A stretch of DNA of 64,000 nucleotides from Sva-07 sp963728195 (lineage in GTDB: Bacteria; Actinomycetota; Acidimicrobiia; Acidimicrobiales; Ilumatobacteraceae): assembly GCA_963728195.1 (NCBI GenBank), contig CAVSIX010000015.1, forward strand, positions 1 to 64,000. Direction: 5' to 3'. Below are positions 52,626-63,014 of this stretch, in pieces. The notes beneath the pieces are model-generated. The model was not told the DNA's origin. It saw only the letters and a list, made by a program, of their open reading frames with translations, and did no database searches. The first letter of the stretch is position 1; each line of letters begins with the position of its first letter. A program made the translations under genes and the position numbers.

Positions 52626-54269
52626 TCATTCGAACAGTCCGAGGTCGCGTTCGAAAACCCAGACTTCACGAACACCGACACTGATGATTTCGTCCGGTTC
52701 ACCGAACTGCGCGAGCAAGTCGGCACGAGGACACGTGAACAAGCCGGGACTCGGGTCGTAGATGAAGGCCGTCCGCTGCGCCGGACCCCGATGGAACCGG
52801 CTGAAGTCGGAGATCCAGTACCGGGGCACCGTCAGCCCGTTCGCACATCCGACGGCCAGCACCTGCGGTTCGAGATCGGTGAAGTAGCTGTGAACGTGGG
52901 CATTCCAGAAGTCGCCGAACACCACCGTGTCGGATCGGTCTCCGCTCAGGCTGGCCAGCACGCCCGACATCTCGACGGCGGGGTCGTTCGGTGATACGGC
53001 GGGATCGGCCACTCCGGGCAATCGAGCGAACAGCGTCAACGCCGTGATGAGCAGCAGGACGGCGCAGACTGCCCCGAGGAACCTGTTCGAGAGCCGGATC
53101 ATGCTCGCCGAAAGCACCGCTGGAGCGGCGGCGACGGCAACCGCCACGTATCGGATGTTCCACAGACCTGCGCCGAAGCTGGAGAAGACGAACACGGCAA
53201 GAACCACTGCCACCCAAGCAATCGCAGCCGCACCAGCGTCGAACTCTCGACGCCTCCTCCAGGTGCGAACGGCCAGTACGACGGCGCCGACGAACACGAC
53301 GATCCTCACCACACCGAGCCAGAACTCGGCACTCGACGGTTCGGCGGAGAACACGGTGACACCGAATGTCCTCGCCAAAGCATCGAGGCCGATGAGTGCC
53401 TGTCGCGGTAGGTCCCGAACATCTACAACGGTCGGCCGGAGCGACACCTGATCGACACCGATGGCGCCGGCCGCGAGTACGGCCACACGCCACGTTGCGA
53501 TCGCTACGACACTCACGATCACGGTCGGCACCAGCCCCGGCCGTCGGTAGCCGAGGAGCGCCGCCACCGTGAGGAACGCGAGGACGGGGAGAACGATCGT
53601 GTACGCGATCAGAGGGTCGTCCAAGAGCACTATCCCGACCACGATGCCGGCCACCGCCGACCATCGGAAGGAATTCGGTGCCGTATCGGGCATGCGATAC
53701 AGGCGGTGAAGCAGCTCGAGGAGCGCAGCAATCAAGCCGATCTCGAGGTTCCTGTTCGTCAGTCGGGCGGTGAGATCCCAGGTCAGTTCGCTGCTCGCCC
53801 ACGTGAATGCGACTGCCGAACCGGCGACGACGTCGGCGACCCACGGTGGGCGATGCGGCGCTTGCGCCACTGCCAACCTCGCGGCGTACCGGGCGAAGTG
53901 CCAGACGAGGAACAACGCGACGGCGTTGAGCAGCAGGGACTGCACGATGACCGCCTCGACCGAGGCGGGCGACATCAGGTTCGCCACGAGGAAGAGCGGC
54001 CATTTCAACACGTACGAGTTGTCCGGCAGCACCAGCGTCTCCATGCCCGGTCGCCATGTGCGAAGTGCCACGTGCCATGCGACGTCATCGCTGTTGATCG
54101 GGTGCCGCACTGCGGCATGAAGTACGAAGACGAGTCCGACGCCGATCGCCAGGCTTGCACCCACGATCGAACCCTTGATCTGTGCGGTCCGAGCTCGATC
54201 ATCCGAACGTCCGCTACCGATCGGTGCCGCCGGACTGTCCGGAGTCGACTCTGGGAGCATGGACGTCAA
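52626..54269 (-). CDS. Polytopic membrane protein, possible GT-C-type glycosyltransferase
   Basis: This 547-residue protein has about eleven membrane helices. Its first outside loop after helix 1 carries INSDDVAWHVALRTWRPGME, where the DD pair resembles the catalytic acidic motif of GT-C glycosyltransferases using polyprenol-linked sugars. A final soluble domain (about 430-547) lies outside. The family is not one I can name. The start codon is TTG 54269 or ATG 54260. It lies between two suf gene groups without an obvious link. Confidence 0.6.
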   Translation of the reverse strand: MTSMLPESTPDSPAAPIGSGRSDDRARTAQIKGSIVGASLAIGVGLVFVLHAAVRHPINSDDVAWHVALRTWRPGMETLVLPDNSYVLKWPLFLVANLMSPASVEAVIVQSLLLNAVALFLVWHFARYAARLAVAQAPHRPPWVADVVAGSAVAFTWASSELTWDLTARLTNRNLEIGLIAALLELLHRLYRMPDTAPNSFRWSAVAGIVVGIVLLDDPLIAYTIVLPVLAFLTVAALLGYRRPGLVPTVIVSVVAIATWRVAVLAAGAIGVDQVSLRPTVVDVRDLPRQALIGLDALARTFGVTVFSAEPSSAEFWLGVVRIVVFVGAVVLAVRTWRRRREFDAGAAAIAWVAVVLAVFVFSSFGAGLWNIRYVAVAVAAAPAVLSASMIRLSNRFLGAVCAVLLLITALTLFARLPGVADPAVSPNDPAVEMSGVLASLSGDRSDTVVFGDFWNAHVHSYFTDLEPQVLAVGCANGLTVPRYWISDFSRFHRGPAQRTAFIYDPSPGLFTCPRADLLAQFGEPDEIISVGVREVWVFERDLGLFE

Positions 54270-54330
54270 CGCAAACCCTCAGAGCTCGACGATCACATCT
54301 GCCGCACGCACAACGACGCAGGCAACGAGA

Positions 54331-54813
54331 TCAGACCCTCGCCAGATCGGCGACAACGCCGTCGCTTGCAGACACCAGCTGCTGCGGTGTCAGGGAGAAC
54401 ACGTCGTGCCAGGTGCCCGCTGCTGCCCAGACCGTGTCGTACTGCAGGAGATCAGGGTCGACGAACACGCGTAAGTCGGTGTCGTGGCCGAAGGGTGGCA
54501 CGCCACCGATCGGAAAACCGGTCGCAGCGCGCACCGTGTCGGCGTCGACACGGCTGCAGGTCACTCCGCCTGCAGCGATCGCCAGCTTGTCCTCGTCGAG
54601 CTGGTTCGATCCGCTCACGTACGCGAGCACGACCTCGCCGTCGACCGCGAAGATCAGGCTCTTGACGATCTGGCCGACGTCGCAGCCGATCGCCGTCGCG
54701 GCATCGACGGCCGTCTTCGTCCCATCAGGAAACCGGATGGGCTGCACGTCGAGGCCGATCTTCGCCCCAGCTTCGATCACCCGGACCACGTTGCGATGCG
54801 GTGCGTCAGACAT
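54331..54813 (-). CDS. YbaK/EbsC-family aminoacyl-tRNA deacylase-like protein
   Basis: This 160-residue protein has IGCDVGQIVKSLIFAVDGE (the conserved Lys of the deacylase site), VLAYVSGSNQLDEDKLA, ATGFPIGGVPPFGH (Gly-rich active-site loop) and FVDPDLLQYDTVWAAAGTWH. Members clear mischarged Cys-tRNA(Pro) or similar. A TAGGTT box lies 8 nt upstream of ATG 54813. The next 215 bp upstream is largely filled by family E repeats. Confidence 0.85.
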   Translation of the reverse strand: MSDAPHRNVVRVIEAGAKIGLDVQPIRFPDGTKTAVDAATAIGCDVGQIVKSLIFAVDGEVVLAYVSGSNQLDEDKLAIAAGGVTCSRVDADTVRAATGFPIGGVPPFGHDTDLRVFVDPDLLQYDTVWAAAGTWHDVFSLTPQQLVSASDGVVADLARV

Positions 54814-54852
54814 CTCCCCCGAACCTAGCGGGATCGGCACCGACGCCAGTTC

Positions 54853-54954
54853 GTGTGAGCGACAAGGTCGACGGGAGGGATCTGCGCTCACACAAACCCG
54901 GTCGGCTCGATCTGTGTGAGCGACAACGTCGACCGAGGCGATCTGCGCTCACAC
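54853..54954. repeat. Two tandem 41-bp palindromic repeats, family E
   Basis: Units at 54853-54893 and 54914-54954 have outer arms GTGTGAGC and GCTCACAC with inner GTCGAC. They differ at a few centre positions. They lie between the deacylase start and sufT end. Nothing else was seen in 54814-55028 except a G-rich tail. Confidence 0.85.
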
Positions 54955-55028
54955 AAATCGTGTGGCGGGAGGTGAGGTGGCGGGAGGGTGGCGGAGGCGG
55001 GGCGCGACGGGCGACGGGCCCGCACCGG

Positions 55029-55649
55029 TCACATCATGCCGAGTTCGAGGCGAGCCACGTCGGACAGGCGCGAGGCGTCCCACGGCGGGTCGAAGACCAG
55101 CTTGACCTCGACCTCCTCCACACCGTTCAATGCGGCGACCGCATCGTGCAGATCCTGGCGCAGGATGTCGCCCATGCCGCAGAACGGTGCGGTGACCGAC
55201 ATGTCGACCTCGACACGCCAGGCTCCGCTCTCGAGCTGTTCGGCGTCGACGCGATACACGAGGCCGAGTTCGACGATGTCGACGGGGATCTCGGGGTCGT
55301 AGACCGTGGTCGCCGCTTCCCAGACCCGGTCGATGCTGAACGGCTCGTCGTCGGACGGCGACGACACGTCGCCGGTGTCGCCCTCGATGAATCCGAAATC
55401 GATCGAGTCCTTGCGGCCCAGGCGTGCCATCTCACCGGCACGGGTCTTCACCGTGGCCGTCCCACCGAGCGCCTGCAGGAGGGTGACCCGGTCGCCGGCG
55501 GGGAGCACGATTCGGTGTCCGGCCGGCACGATCGTGACTTCACAATCGCGTGGAAGCGTGAAACCTTTGGTCGGTCCGATGCCGACGGGCTGGTCGGAGA
55601 CCGGCTGATCGACCGTCGATTGGTCGGCCGTGGCGTCGGACTCAGTCAT
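55029..55649 (-). CDS. sufT: SufT (DUF59-type Fe-S assembly factor)
   Basis: This 206-residue protein matches SufT. An N-terminal part (FTLPRDCEVTIVPAGHRIVL and VTLLQALGGTATVKT) is followed by a DUF59/MIP18-like domain with TVYDPEIPVDIVELGLVYRV and VSVTAPFCGMGDIL, whose Cys belongs to the family motif. SufT assists cluster maturation or transfer. ATG 55649 overlaps the sufD stop as ATGACTGA (8 nt), so it ends the sufB-C-D-T operon. The N-terminal 20 residues (TVDQPVSDQPVGI) are low complexity. Confidence 0.88.
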   Translation of the reverse strand: MTESDATADQSTVDQPVSDQPVGIGPTKGFTLPRDCEVTIVPAGHRIVLPAGDRVTLLQALGGTATVKTRAGEMARLGRKDSIDFGFIEGDTGDVSSPSDDEPFSIDRVWEAATTVYDPEIPVDIVELGLVYRVDAEQLESGAWRVEVDMSVTAPFCGMGDILRQDLHDAVAALNGVEEVEVKLVFDPPWDASRLSDVARLELGMM

Positions 55650-56889
55650 GGTCGTGTCCGAGCCGGCTGGTGATCCACTCGCGCACCGCCTCGACGCCGA
55701 CATCGTCGACGACCTGGTCGGCGAACCCGTTGATCAGCAGACGGCGGGCGTCGTCGGCGTTGATGCCGCGCGACCGCAGGTAGTACAGCGCCGTGTCGTC
55801 GAGCTGGCCGACGGTGGCGCCGTGCTTGCAGGCGACCTCGTCGGCGAGGATCTCGAGGCGTGGCTGGGTGTTGACCTCGGCCCGGTTCGACAGCAGCAGG
55901 TTGTCGTTGGACTGTTCGGCGTCGGTGCCGTCGGCACCCGGGCACACGTCGATGCCGCCGTTGAAGACACCGACGCTGGCGTCGTCGAGCACACCCCGGA
56001 ACGACTGGCGACTCGTGCCGTCCTTCGTGTCGTGCACGACGGTGAGTTGCTGGTCGAGGATCTGCTCGCCACGCCCGAAGAACAGCCCGGACATGTCGGC
56101 GAGCGCTCCCGCTCCCGCGAGTTCGACGTGGTAGGCGAGACGCCCGTACGAAGCGCCGAGGTTGAACGACCGGGTACGCAGCGTGCTGCGCTCACCCTGT
56201 GTCACCTCGACGCGGCTCAGATGCAGCTGATTCGCTGGCAGGTCCTGGAGCACGATGTGCTCGAACGTGGCGTCGTCGCCCAGCTCGACGGTGGTGAGCA
56301 CGTTCGAACCACCGCGGTCGTCGCCTGCACCGATCCGGGTCTCGACGACGGTGGCGGAACTGGCGTCGCCGACACGGATCGCCACACCGCTGCTCCACAT
56401 GTTGGTGGCGGTGTCGGATCCGGGCAGCGAGACCGTGACGACGTGGATCGGCACCTCGACGCGAACCCCGTCGGCGATCTCGATGACGGCGCCGTCGGTG
56501 CCATGGGCGAGGTTGAACGCCATGTAGGCGTCGGTGACGTCGTCGTCGCTGCGCTCGAAGTGGGCGGCCGCGATGTCGGACGATGCGTCGGCCAACGACG
56601 TCAACGACACACCGGCGCCGGCGACGGCGTTGGCCACGAAGCTCGACCGCGCCTGGTCGACCACGCCGTTGACGACCACGATGCGCGGCCCGTCGAGCAA
56701 CGGCACGCGCTCGTCGAGATCGAAGCCGAGGTCGTCGGTCGGACCCTCGGAGGCGCCGAACACCAACTCGGCGAGCTGACGATGCGGGGCGTAGCGCCAG
56801 GCCTCGTCGCGCTTGGTCGGAACAGGAACGCCGAGCCGGACGAGGCGTTCGTCGGCGGATCGCGGTGCGGTGGGAGCGGTCGAACTCAT
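55642..56889 (-). CDS. sufD: SufD, Fe-S scaffold complex subunit
   Basis: This 415-residue protein shows RDEAWRYAPHRQLAELVFG near the N-terminus. The beta-helix core contains LGASYGRLAYHVELAGAG and FRGVLDDASVGVFNGGIDVC, and NTQPRLEILADEVACKHGAT carries a Cys and His close to the cluster-binding site. Its C-terminal LINGFADQVVDDV is the usual family end. With SufB and SufC it forms the SufBC2D scaffold. ATG 56889 overlaps the sufC stop as ATGA. Confidence 0.92.
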   Translation of the reverse strand: MSSTAPTAPRSADERLVRLGVPVPTKRDEAWRYAPHRQLAELVFGASEGPTDDLGFDLDERVPLLDGPRIVVVNGVVDQARSSFVANAVAGAGVSLTSLADASSDIAAAHFERSDDDVTDAYMAFNLAHGTDGAVIEIADGVRVEVPIHVVTVSLPGSDTATNMWSSGVAIRVGDASSATVVETRIGAGDDRGGSNVLTTVELGDDATFEHIVLQDLPANQLHLSRVEVTQGERSTLRTRSFNLGASYGRLAYHVELAGAGALADMSGLFFGRGEQILDQQLTVVHDTKDGTSRQSFRGVLDDASVGVFNGGIDVCPGADGTDAEQSNDNLLLSNRAEVNTQPRLEILADEVACKHGATVGQLDDTALYYLRSRGINADDARRLLINGFADQVVDDVGVEAVREWITSRLGHDHD

Positions 56890-57676
56890 CGTGACGACGG
56901 GGCGCCCGCGAGCGGCCGCTCGGGAGCGTCGTTGAGGTCGGTGTTGACGAAGTCGGCGTAGCCGTGGTCTTCGAGGTGCAGCGCCAGCGTGTGGTCGCCC
57001 GACTCGACGATGCGTCCGTTGACGAGCACGTGCACGAAGTCGGGCTTGATGTAGTCGAGCAGCCGCTGGTAGTGCGTGATCACGATCATCGAGCGCTCGG
57101 GTCCGCGCAGCGCGTTGACGCCGCCGGCGATGATGCGCAGTGCGTCGATGTCGAGGCCGGAGTCGGTCTCGTCGAGGATCGCAAGACGGGGTTGCATCAC
57201 GGCCATCTGGAGAATCTCGTTGCGCTTCTTCTCGCCGCCACTGAAGCCGGCGTTGACGGCGCGATCGAGGAAGTCCTGCTTCATCTCGACGAGCTGCATC
57301 GCCTCCTTGGCGACGGCGAGGAAATCTCGGGCGCCGATCTCGGTCTCGCCACGCGCCCGGCGCACCGAGTTGAGCGCCGTGCGCAGGAAGTACATGTTGT
57401 TCACGCCCGGGATCTCGACCGGGTACTGGAAGCCCATGAAGATGCCAGCAGCGGCGCGCGCCTCGGGCGACATCTCGAGCAGGTCGGCGCCATCGAGCGT
57501 CACGGTCCCGCCGATCTCGTAGCCCTCGCGCCCGGCGAGCGTGTGGGCGAACGTGCTCTTGCCCGACCCGTTCGGGCCCATGATCGCGTGGACCTCGCCG
57601 GCGCCGACGTCGAGGTCGACGCCCTTGAGGATCTGCTTGTCGCCGATGGCGGCGGTGAGGTTCTCGACGTGCAGCA

Positions 57677-57677
<1 letters not shown>
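56886..57677 (-). CDS. sufC: SufC, Fe-S assembly ATPase
   Basis: The 263-residue ABC-type ATPase has Walker A (IMGPNGSGKSTFAHTLAG), a Q-loop (MGFQYPVEIPGVNNMYFL, typical of SufC), the signature FSGGEKKRNEILQMAV, Walker B (PRLAILDETDSGLDIDAL) and the switch His (VITHYQRLL). It drives conformational change of the SufBD scaffold. Its start shares one base with the sufB stop (TGATG). Confidence 0.95.
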
Positions 57678-59119
<1,442 letters not shown>

Positions 59120-59234
59120 CGCCGTTCCTCTCTGTGGCCAGTGGGTCCGCCCGTCGGCCACGCTACCGACCGTCCGAACGCCTCGGTCGGTGCCTGGACG
59201 GGCTGGTGTCGTGGTGACGTCGCCATCACACACC

Positions 59235-59305
59235 TTGCTACCAGCACGAACCGGGTTTCACAAGTTCCACCTTGCGAATGTGTGGAAACGGGTTACGATC
59301 ACCCC
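59235..59305. promoter_or_regulatory. Divergent sufR/sufB promoters with operator palindrome
   Basis: Minus strand: TTGTGA (59263-59258), 17-bp spacer, TAGCAA (59240-59235) for sufB. Plus strand: TTGCGA (59272-59277), 16-bp spacer, TACGAT (59294-59299) and 6 nt to the sufR ATG, so sufR should be leaderless. GTTTCACA (59255-59262) and TGTGGAAAC (59281-59289) form an inverted repeat overlapping the sufB -35 and sufR spacer, a likely SufR operator. Confidence 0.7.
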
Positions 59306-59965
59306 ATGGCCGTCACCGATGCTCCCCCATCGCCGACGCCGACACCCACGCCCACACCCACGCAGCGCCGTGTGCTCGAGGCACTGAAACGCCACGGCGA
59401 GGCGACCGCTGACGAGCTCGCCGCCACGCTCGAGATCTCGTCGAGCGCCGTACGCCAGCACCTCAGCGTCCTGCGGACGGCAGGGCTGATCGAGTCCCGC
59501 CGCGAGCGCGGGCAGACGGGACGACCCGCCGAGCGGTACCACGCCACCGAGCGCACCGAGCCGCTGTTCGTCAGGGCCGACGATCTGTCGATCGAGCTGC
59601 TCGGCCTGGTCGACGACGAGCAGCCCGACCTCGTCGACCGGCTCTTCGACCAGCGCCGCAGACGCCTCGTCGCCGACGCCCGTGACCACCTCGCAGGCAC
59701 CACCATCGAGGAACGCATCGCCAAGGTCACCGAGTTGCTCGATGCCCAGGGCTACCTGTGCGATTGGGAACAGTTGGCGCACGACCACTTCCGGATCAAC
59801 CTGCACAGCTGTGCGATCTGGAGCGTCGCCAGCCGCTTCCGCAAAGCATGCGCCAGCGAGCTCGAGTTCCTGCAGGGCGTGCTTCCCGATGCAGCGGTCG
59901 CCCGGGTGACCCACAAGACCAACGGCGCCCACACCTGCGCCTACGACATCGCCGTTCAGGCCTGA
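59306..59965 (+). CDS. sufR: SufR, Fe-S cluster-sensing transcriptional repressor
   Basis: This 219-residue winged-helix regulator has an N-terminal HTH (LEALKRHGEATADELAATLE and SSSAVRQHLSVLRTAGLIES, RRERGQTGRPAERY wing) and a C-terminal effector region with four cysteines: GYLCDW, HSCAIW, KACASEL and HTCAYDI. Three of these should ligate an Fe-S cluster. It is divergent from sufB and would repress the operon when clusters are sufficient. Before the HTH is a TPTPTPTPT run. ATG 59306 is 6 nt after a TACGAT box. Confidence 0.9.
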   Translation: MAVTDAPPSPTPTPTPTPTQRRVLEALKRHGEATADELAATLEISSSAVRQHLSVLRTAGLIESRRERGQTGRPAERYHATERTEPLFVRADDLSIELLGLVDDEQPDLVDRLFDQRRRRLVADARDHLAGTTIEERIAKVTELLDAQGYLCDWEQLAHDHFRINLHSCAIWSVASRFRKACASELEFLQGVLPDAAVARVTHKTNGAHTCAYDIAVQA

Positions 59966-59992
59966 ACAGCCCGGCAGGGTTCCCGTCAGCGT

Positions 59993-61255
59993 TCAGGCGT
60001 CGTCGGGCACCGTGGCCGGCCCGCCGAGCGCCAACACCACCGCACCGAGCAACGAACACGACGCAGCCACGGCGTAGGGCATGCGGTACGAACCGAAGAC
60101 GTCGTACAGCGCTCCGAGCACCAGCGGTCCGCCTGCGGTTCCCAGCACGGCGACCAGCTGCGTGCGGCTGAACAGGCGCGGATAGTCGCGGACGCCGAAC
60201 CGTTCGGCGATCACCAGCGGCTGGAGCATCAAGACGTTGCCGATCGTCGCGCCGAACAAGACGATCGCAGCGAACAGCAGCCACGTCGTGGTCGACAGGC
60301 CGATGACGACCAGGGCGAGTGCTTGCGCTGCGACCAGCACCACCGTCAGACGCATCATCGGCACGAGTTGCACGACACGCCCGCCGATCAGCCGCGCCAC
60401 CACCGACGTCCCGGCGATGACGGTGAGAGCGAACTGGGCGGTGCGTTCGTCGGTGCGGTCCTCGACGAGTTTGACGAGCTGCTGGATGCCGCCGACCTGG
60501 GCGCCGAGCGCCAGCGTGAACCCGACGGTGACGGCGATGAAGAACCGGGTGCGCACCGCTTGCGCGAACGGCGTTCCGCCGGGAGCGGCGACGACCTCGC
60601 CGACCTGACGACGGATGCCGTCGGGAGCCCATCCCTCGGCTTCCGGATCGGCTCGCACGACGAACCACCCCACGGGCACGATGCCGACGACGAAGACGGC
60701 ACCCAGCCAGGGCGTGCCAGCAGCGAGGCCCTGACTGTCGAGCAGTTGCTTCGCGATCGGGGTGAACACGATGCCGCCGACCGACAGCCCGGTCGACGCA
60801 ACCGACAGTGCGACCGATCGTTTGGCGTGGAACCACCGCGTGACCACCGTCGTCGCCGGGACGAGTCCCGCTGCCGCCCACCCGGCGGCGAACACGGCGT
60901 ACACGACGAACAGCTGCCACTGCTGTTGCACCTGGCCCAGCACGGCGAGCGCAGCACCACCGACGAGCCCGCCGGCAACGATCACCAACCGGACGTCGAT
61001 GCGGGCGATCCATCTCGCTACCCACACGCCGACGACGCCGCCGACCACGAAGAACACGGTCGTCGCCAGCGAGATGGTGCTCAACGGCCAGTCGCGCTCC
61101 TTGCTGAAGGCGTTGAGATAGACGGCGAGCCCGTAGAACCCGAGTCCCGACGACACGGCGAGGACCGTGAAGCATCCGGCGACGACCCACCAGCCGGGAA
61201 ACCGGCCGTGCGCAGCGGAGTCCGAGGCGAGATCCTGCGGAGCTGCGTCGACCAT
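59993..61255 (-). CDS. Major facilitator superfamily transporter
   Basis: This 420-residue protein has twelve predicted membrane helices. The first (WWVVAGCFTVLAVSSGLGFY) and the ARWIARIDVRLVIVAGGLVG region between helices 2 and 3 fit an MFS carrier. A long cytoplasmic loop sits near residues 195-230. It may be a monocarboxylate or organic-acid carrier, but the substrate is unknown. It is convergent with sufR (27 bp apart). An ATG at 61306 would add 17 unlikely residues. Confidence 0.82.
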   Translation of the reverse strand: MVDAAPQDLASDSAAHGRFPGWWVVAGCFTVLAVSSGLGFYGLAVYLNAFSKERDWPLSTISLATTVFFVVGGVVGVWVARWIARIDVRLVIVAGGLVGGAALAVLGQVQQQWQLFVVYAVFAAGWAAAGLVPATTVVTRWFHAKRSVALSVASTGLSVGGIVFTPIAKQLLDSQGLAAGTPWLGAVFVVGIVPVGWFVVRADPEAEGWAPDGIRRQVGEVVAAPGGTPFAQAVRTRFFIAVTVGFTLALGAQVGGIQQLVKLVEDRTDERTAQFALTVIAGTSVVARLIGGRVVQLVPMMRLTVVLVAAQALALVVIGLSTTTWLLFAAIVLFGATIGNVLMLQPLVIAERFGVRDYPRLFSRTQLVAVLGTAGGPLVLGALYDVFGSYRMPYAVAASCSLLGAVVLALGGPATVPDDA

Positions 61256-61334
61256 CCCGCCGACGTTAGGGAATCGGGCCGTGGTCCGCCGACCCCGCCG
61301 CATCACGTCGACCGTCTGGCTGCTGCGTCCGGCG

Positions 61335-61369
61335 AAGTGTCACGTCCGACCCGGCACGGTGTCACAGTT
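61335..61369. repeat. Palindromic repeat, family B, copy 4 (inverted orientation)
   Basis: AAGTGTCACGTCCGACCC then GGCACGGTGTCACAGTT, the reverse complement of the copy at 36673. It reaches the stop codon of the convergent small gene and is the intergenic hairpin upstream of the transporter. Confidence 0.8.
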
Positions 61370-61719
61370 CAGCGGCGGCGTTTGAAGATGCGGGAGAAGA
61401 AGCCGGCGTCGGAGGCGTCGCGTTCGGCTTCGACCTCGGCACGAATGCTCGAGCCTGCGGCGTTCAAGATGTCCTCGGCCTCGTCGAGGATCGCGGCGGC
61501 ACTGCCGTCGTCGAGGCCCTGCGGCTCGGGCGGCGTGGGAGGCACGACGAGCGAGCCATGGGTCCACGCGACATCGGCGAGTCGACGCTCGTACTTCGGG
61601 CAGCTCTCCGGACAACGCCACGGAGCGTCGGGAGCGAGATCGAGATTGCACTTGCGAACCGTGTCGCCGTTGGGATACGTGCGACTCTCGAAGTTCTTGC
61701 ACTCGATCTTCATCGGCAT
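61369..61719 (-). CDS. Small four-cysteine protein, possibly metal binding
   Basis: This 116-residue protein begins MPMKIECKNFESRTYPNGDT and carries cysteines at IEC, VRKCNLD, WRCPES and SCPKYE (about residues 7, 23, 36 and 40), a pattern that could bind zinc or a cluster. The remainder is an acidic Ala-rich stretch (AAAILDEAEDILNAAGSSIR) and a basic end, FFSRIFKRRR, which could bind membrane or nucleic acid. A TAGAAT box lies 7 nt before the ATG. Family unknown. Confidence 0.6.
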   Translation of the reverse strand: MPMKIECKNFESRTYPNGDTVRKCNLDLAPDAPWRCPESCPKYERRLADVAWTHGSLVVPPTPPEPQGLDDGSAAAILDEAEDILNAAGSSIRAEVEAERDASDAGFFSRIFKRRR

Positions 61720-61807
61720 CACGTCGATTCTACGCGAGCAGGTCCGACACCCGCCGTGCAGGGCGAGGTTTGGTCTTCGCGATGAAGTGACACACCAAGG
61801 GGCGGCG

Positions 61808-61836
61808 TTTACATGCGACGTCGCAGATATTACAAT
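61808..61836 (+). promoter_or_regulatory. Promoter of the Tat-exported VDTR protein
   Basis: TTTACA (61808-61813), 17-bp spacer, TACAAT (61831-61836) match -35 and -10 consensus. The leader is about 80 nt to ATG 61921, which has AGGAG at 9-10 nt. It is the clearest sigma-70-type promoter in the window. Confidence 0.65.
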
Positions 61837-61920
61837 TGCATGACGACGACCCGACGGGAGTCGATTCGTCGGCACAGAGCCCATCCGTGAATTCCCGAAA
61901 TCACACAGGAGCAACCGCCA

Positions 61921-62958
61921 TGTCCGACACCACCGCCACACCCGAGAGCACCGACACCGAGCTCACACCCAACGACCGCCGCGCCCTGCTGCGCAAGATC
62001 GCCATCGGTGGTGCGGGAGCCGCCGCCGGCGCCGTCATGCTCAGCAACGGTCGAGCTTCGGCCGCCGACGGTGCGAACCTGGTTCTCGGCATCCGCCGCG
62101 GCCAACGAAGCCGACAACTCCGACGTTCCTGGTGTACGACGACGCCTCTGCCGCACTGACCGAGTCGAGCTTGCTCAGCGTCGGCGAAGACAAGCCCAAC
62201 GCGACCGACGGCAACAACGTCTATCCGGCTGCGGTTGGCGGCTACGGCAAGGGCGATGATCCCGAGCGGACTGCACGGCTCGACGATCAATCCTGCGGGC
62301 TTCGGCGCAGTCGCAGCCAACCTGGCCGCCAACCCAGACGGAAGCACAGCAGCGACGACGAAGGCACTCGCCATCGCCTCGACCGGCGCCCACGTCTTCT
62401 TCCTTCCGGGAGCCAAGGCCGGTCCGGCCAACGGCACCCACGCTGCCGGTGAGCTGTACGTCGACGCCGACGGCACGCTGTGGTTCACCGTGCCGACCGC
62501 GACGGCCGGAGAGGTGCGCTTCGTCAAGCTGGCGGGGACGCCGGCTGCCGGTTCGTACCATCCGATCGACCCGCAGCGCGCGTACGACTCACGTCAGCCG
62601 AACTATCCCGCAGCGTTGAAGGGCAAGATGGCACCGAGCACCGAGCCGCGTGATCAGCGTCGCCGACGGCCACAGCGAGAACGGCACGGTCACCAACGCC
62701 GACGCAGTCCCCGCAGGTGCCACGGCGGTTCAGATCAACCTCACCGCAGCCGCCATGACGGGACCGAACTTCCTGTCGGTGACGGCCGGTGACGTGACCA
62801 CGACGGAGACGTCGGTACTCAACTGGAGCAACGGCGACATCCAGATCGCCAACGCGATCACGGTGCCGATCGCTGCCGACCGCACGATCCGGGTGTACTG
62901 CGGCAACCAGACCGGCAGCACCGACGTCATCGTCGACGTGTTCGGCTACTACCTCTGA
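61921..62958 (+). pseudogene. Tat-exported protein with one VDTR-type repeat, frameshifted
   Basis: The N-terminus has a Tat-like signal (DRRALLRKIAIGGAGAAAGA). After GANLVLG (about 62090) the frame shifts, giving ANEADNSDVP and then YDDASAALTESSLLSVGEDK. Near 62260 it shifts again to LHGSTINPAGFGAVAANLAA through TAGEVRFVKLAGTPAAGSYH and RAYDSRQPNYPAAL, and near 62645 to VISVADGHSENGTVTNADAV and IVDVFGYYL at the stop. Read together it is a single secreted protein whose C-terminus is one VDTR-like domain (RAYDSR to VDVFGYYL). At least three single-base changes are needed. No stop-rich gaps are present. Confidence 0.65.
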
Positions 62959-62981
62959 CATCCACCATCGAACGCTGTGCT

Positions 62982-63012
62982 GTTACGCCGGGGGTCTGAC
63001 CCCTGGCGTAAC
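62982..63012. repeat. 31-bp palindromic repeat, family A, copy 4
   Basis: Arms GTTACGCC and GGCGTAAC with GGGGTCTGACCCC core, between the convergent VDTR gene (ends 62958) and the ferredoxin gene (ends 63015). It fits a shared transcription terminator. Confidence 0.9.
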
Positions 63013-63014
63013 GG

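Noticed and set aside
55630..56961. 443-codon plus-strand frame opposite sufD
   Set aside because: Mirror of a known suf gene with no motif and no ribosome binding signal.
61807..61860. Riboswitch in the leader before the Tat-exported repeat protein
   Set aside because: The leader is only about 80 nt with no conserved aptamer motif that I could recognise; a normal sigma-70-like promoter explains the region.
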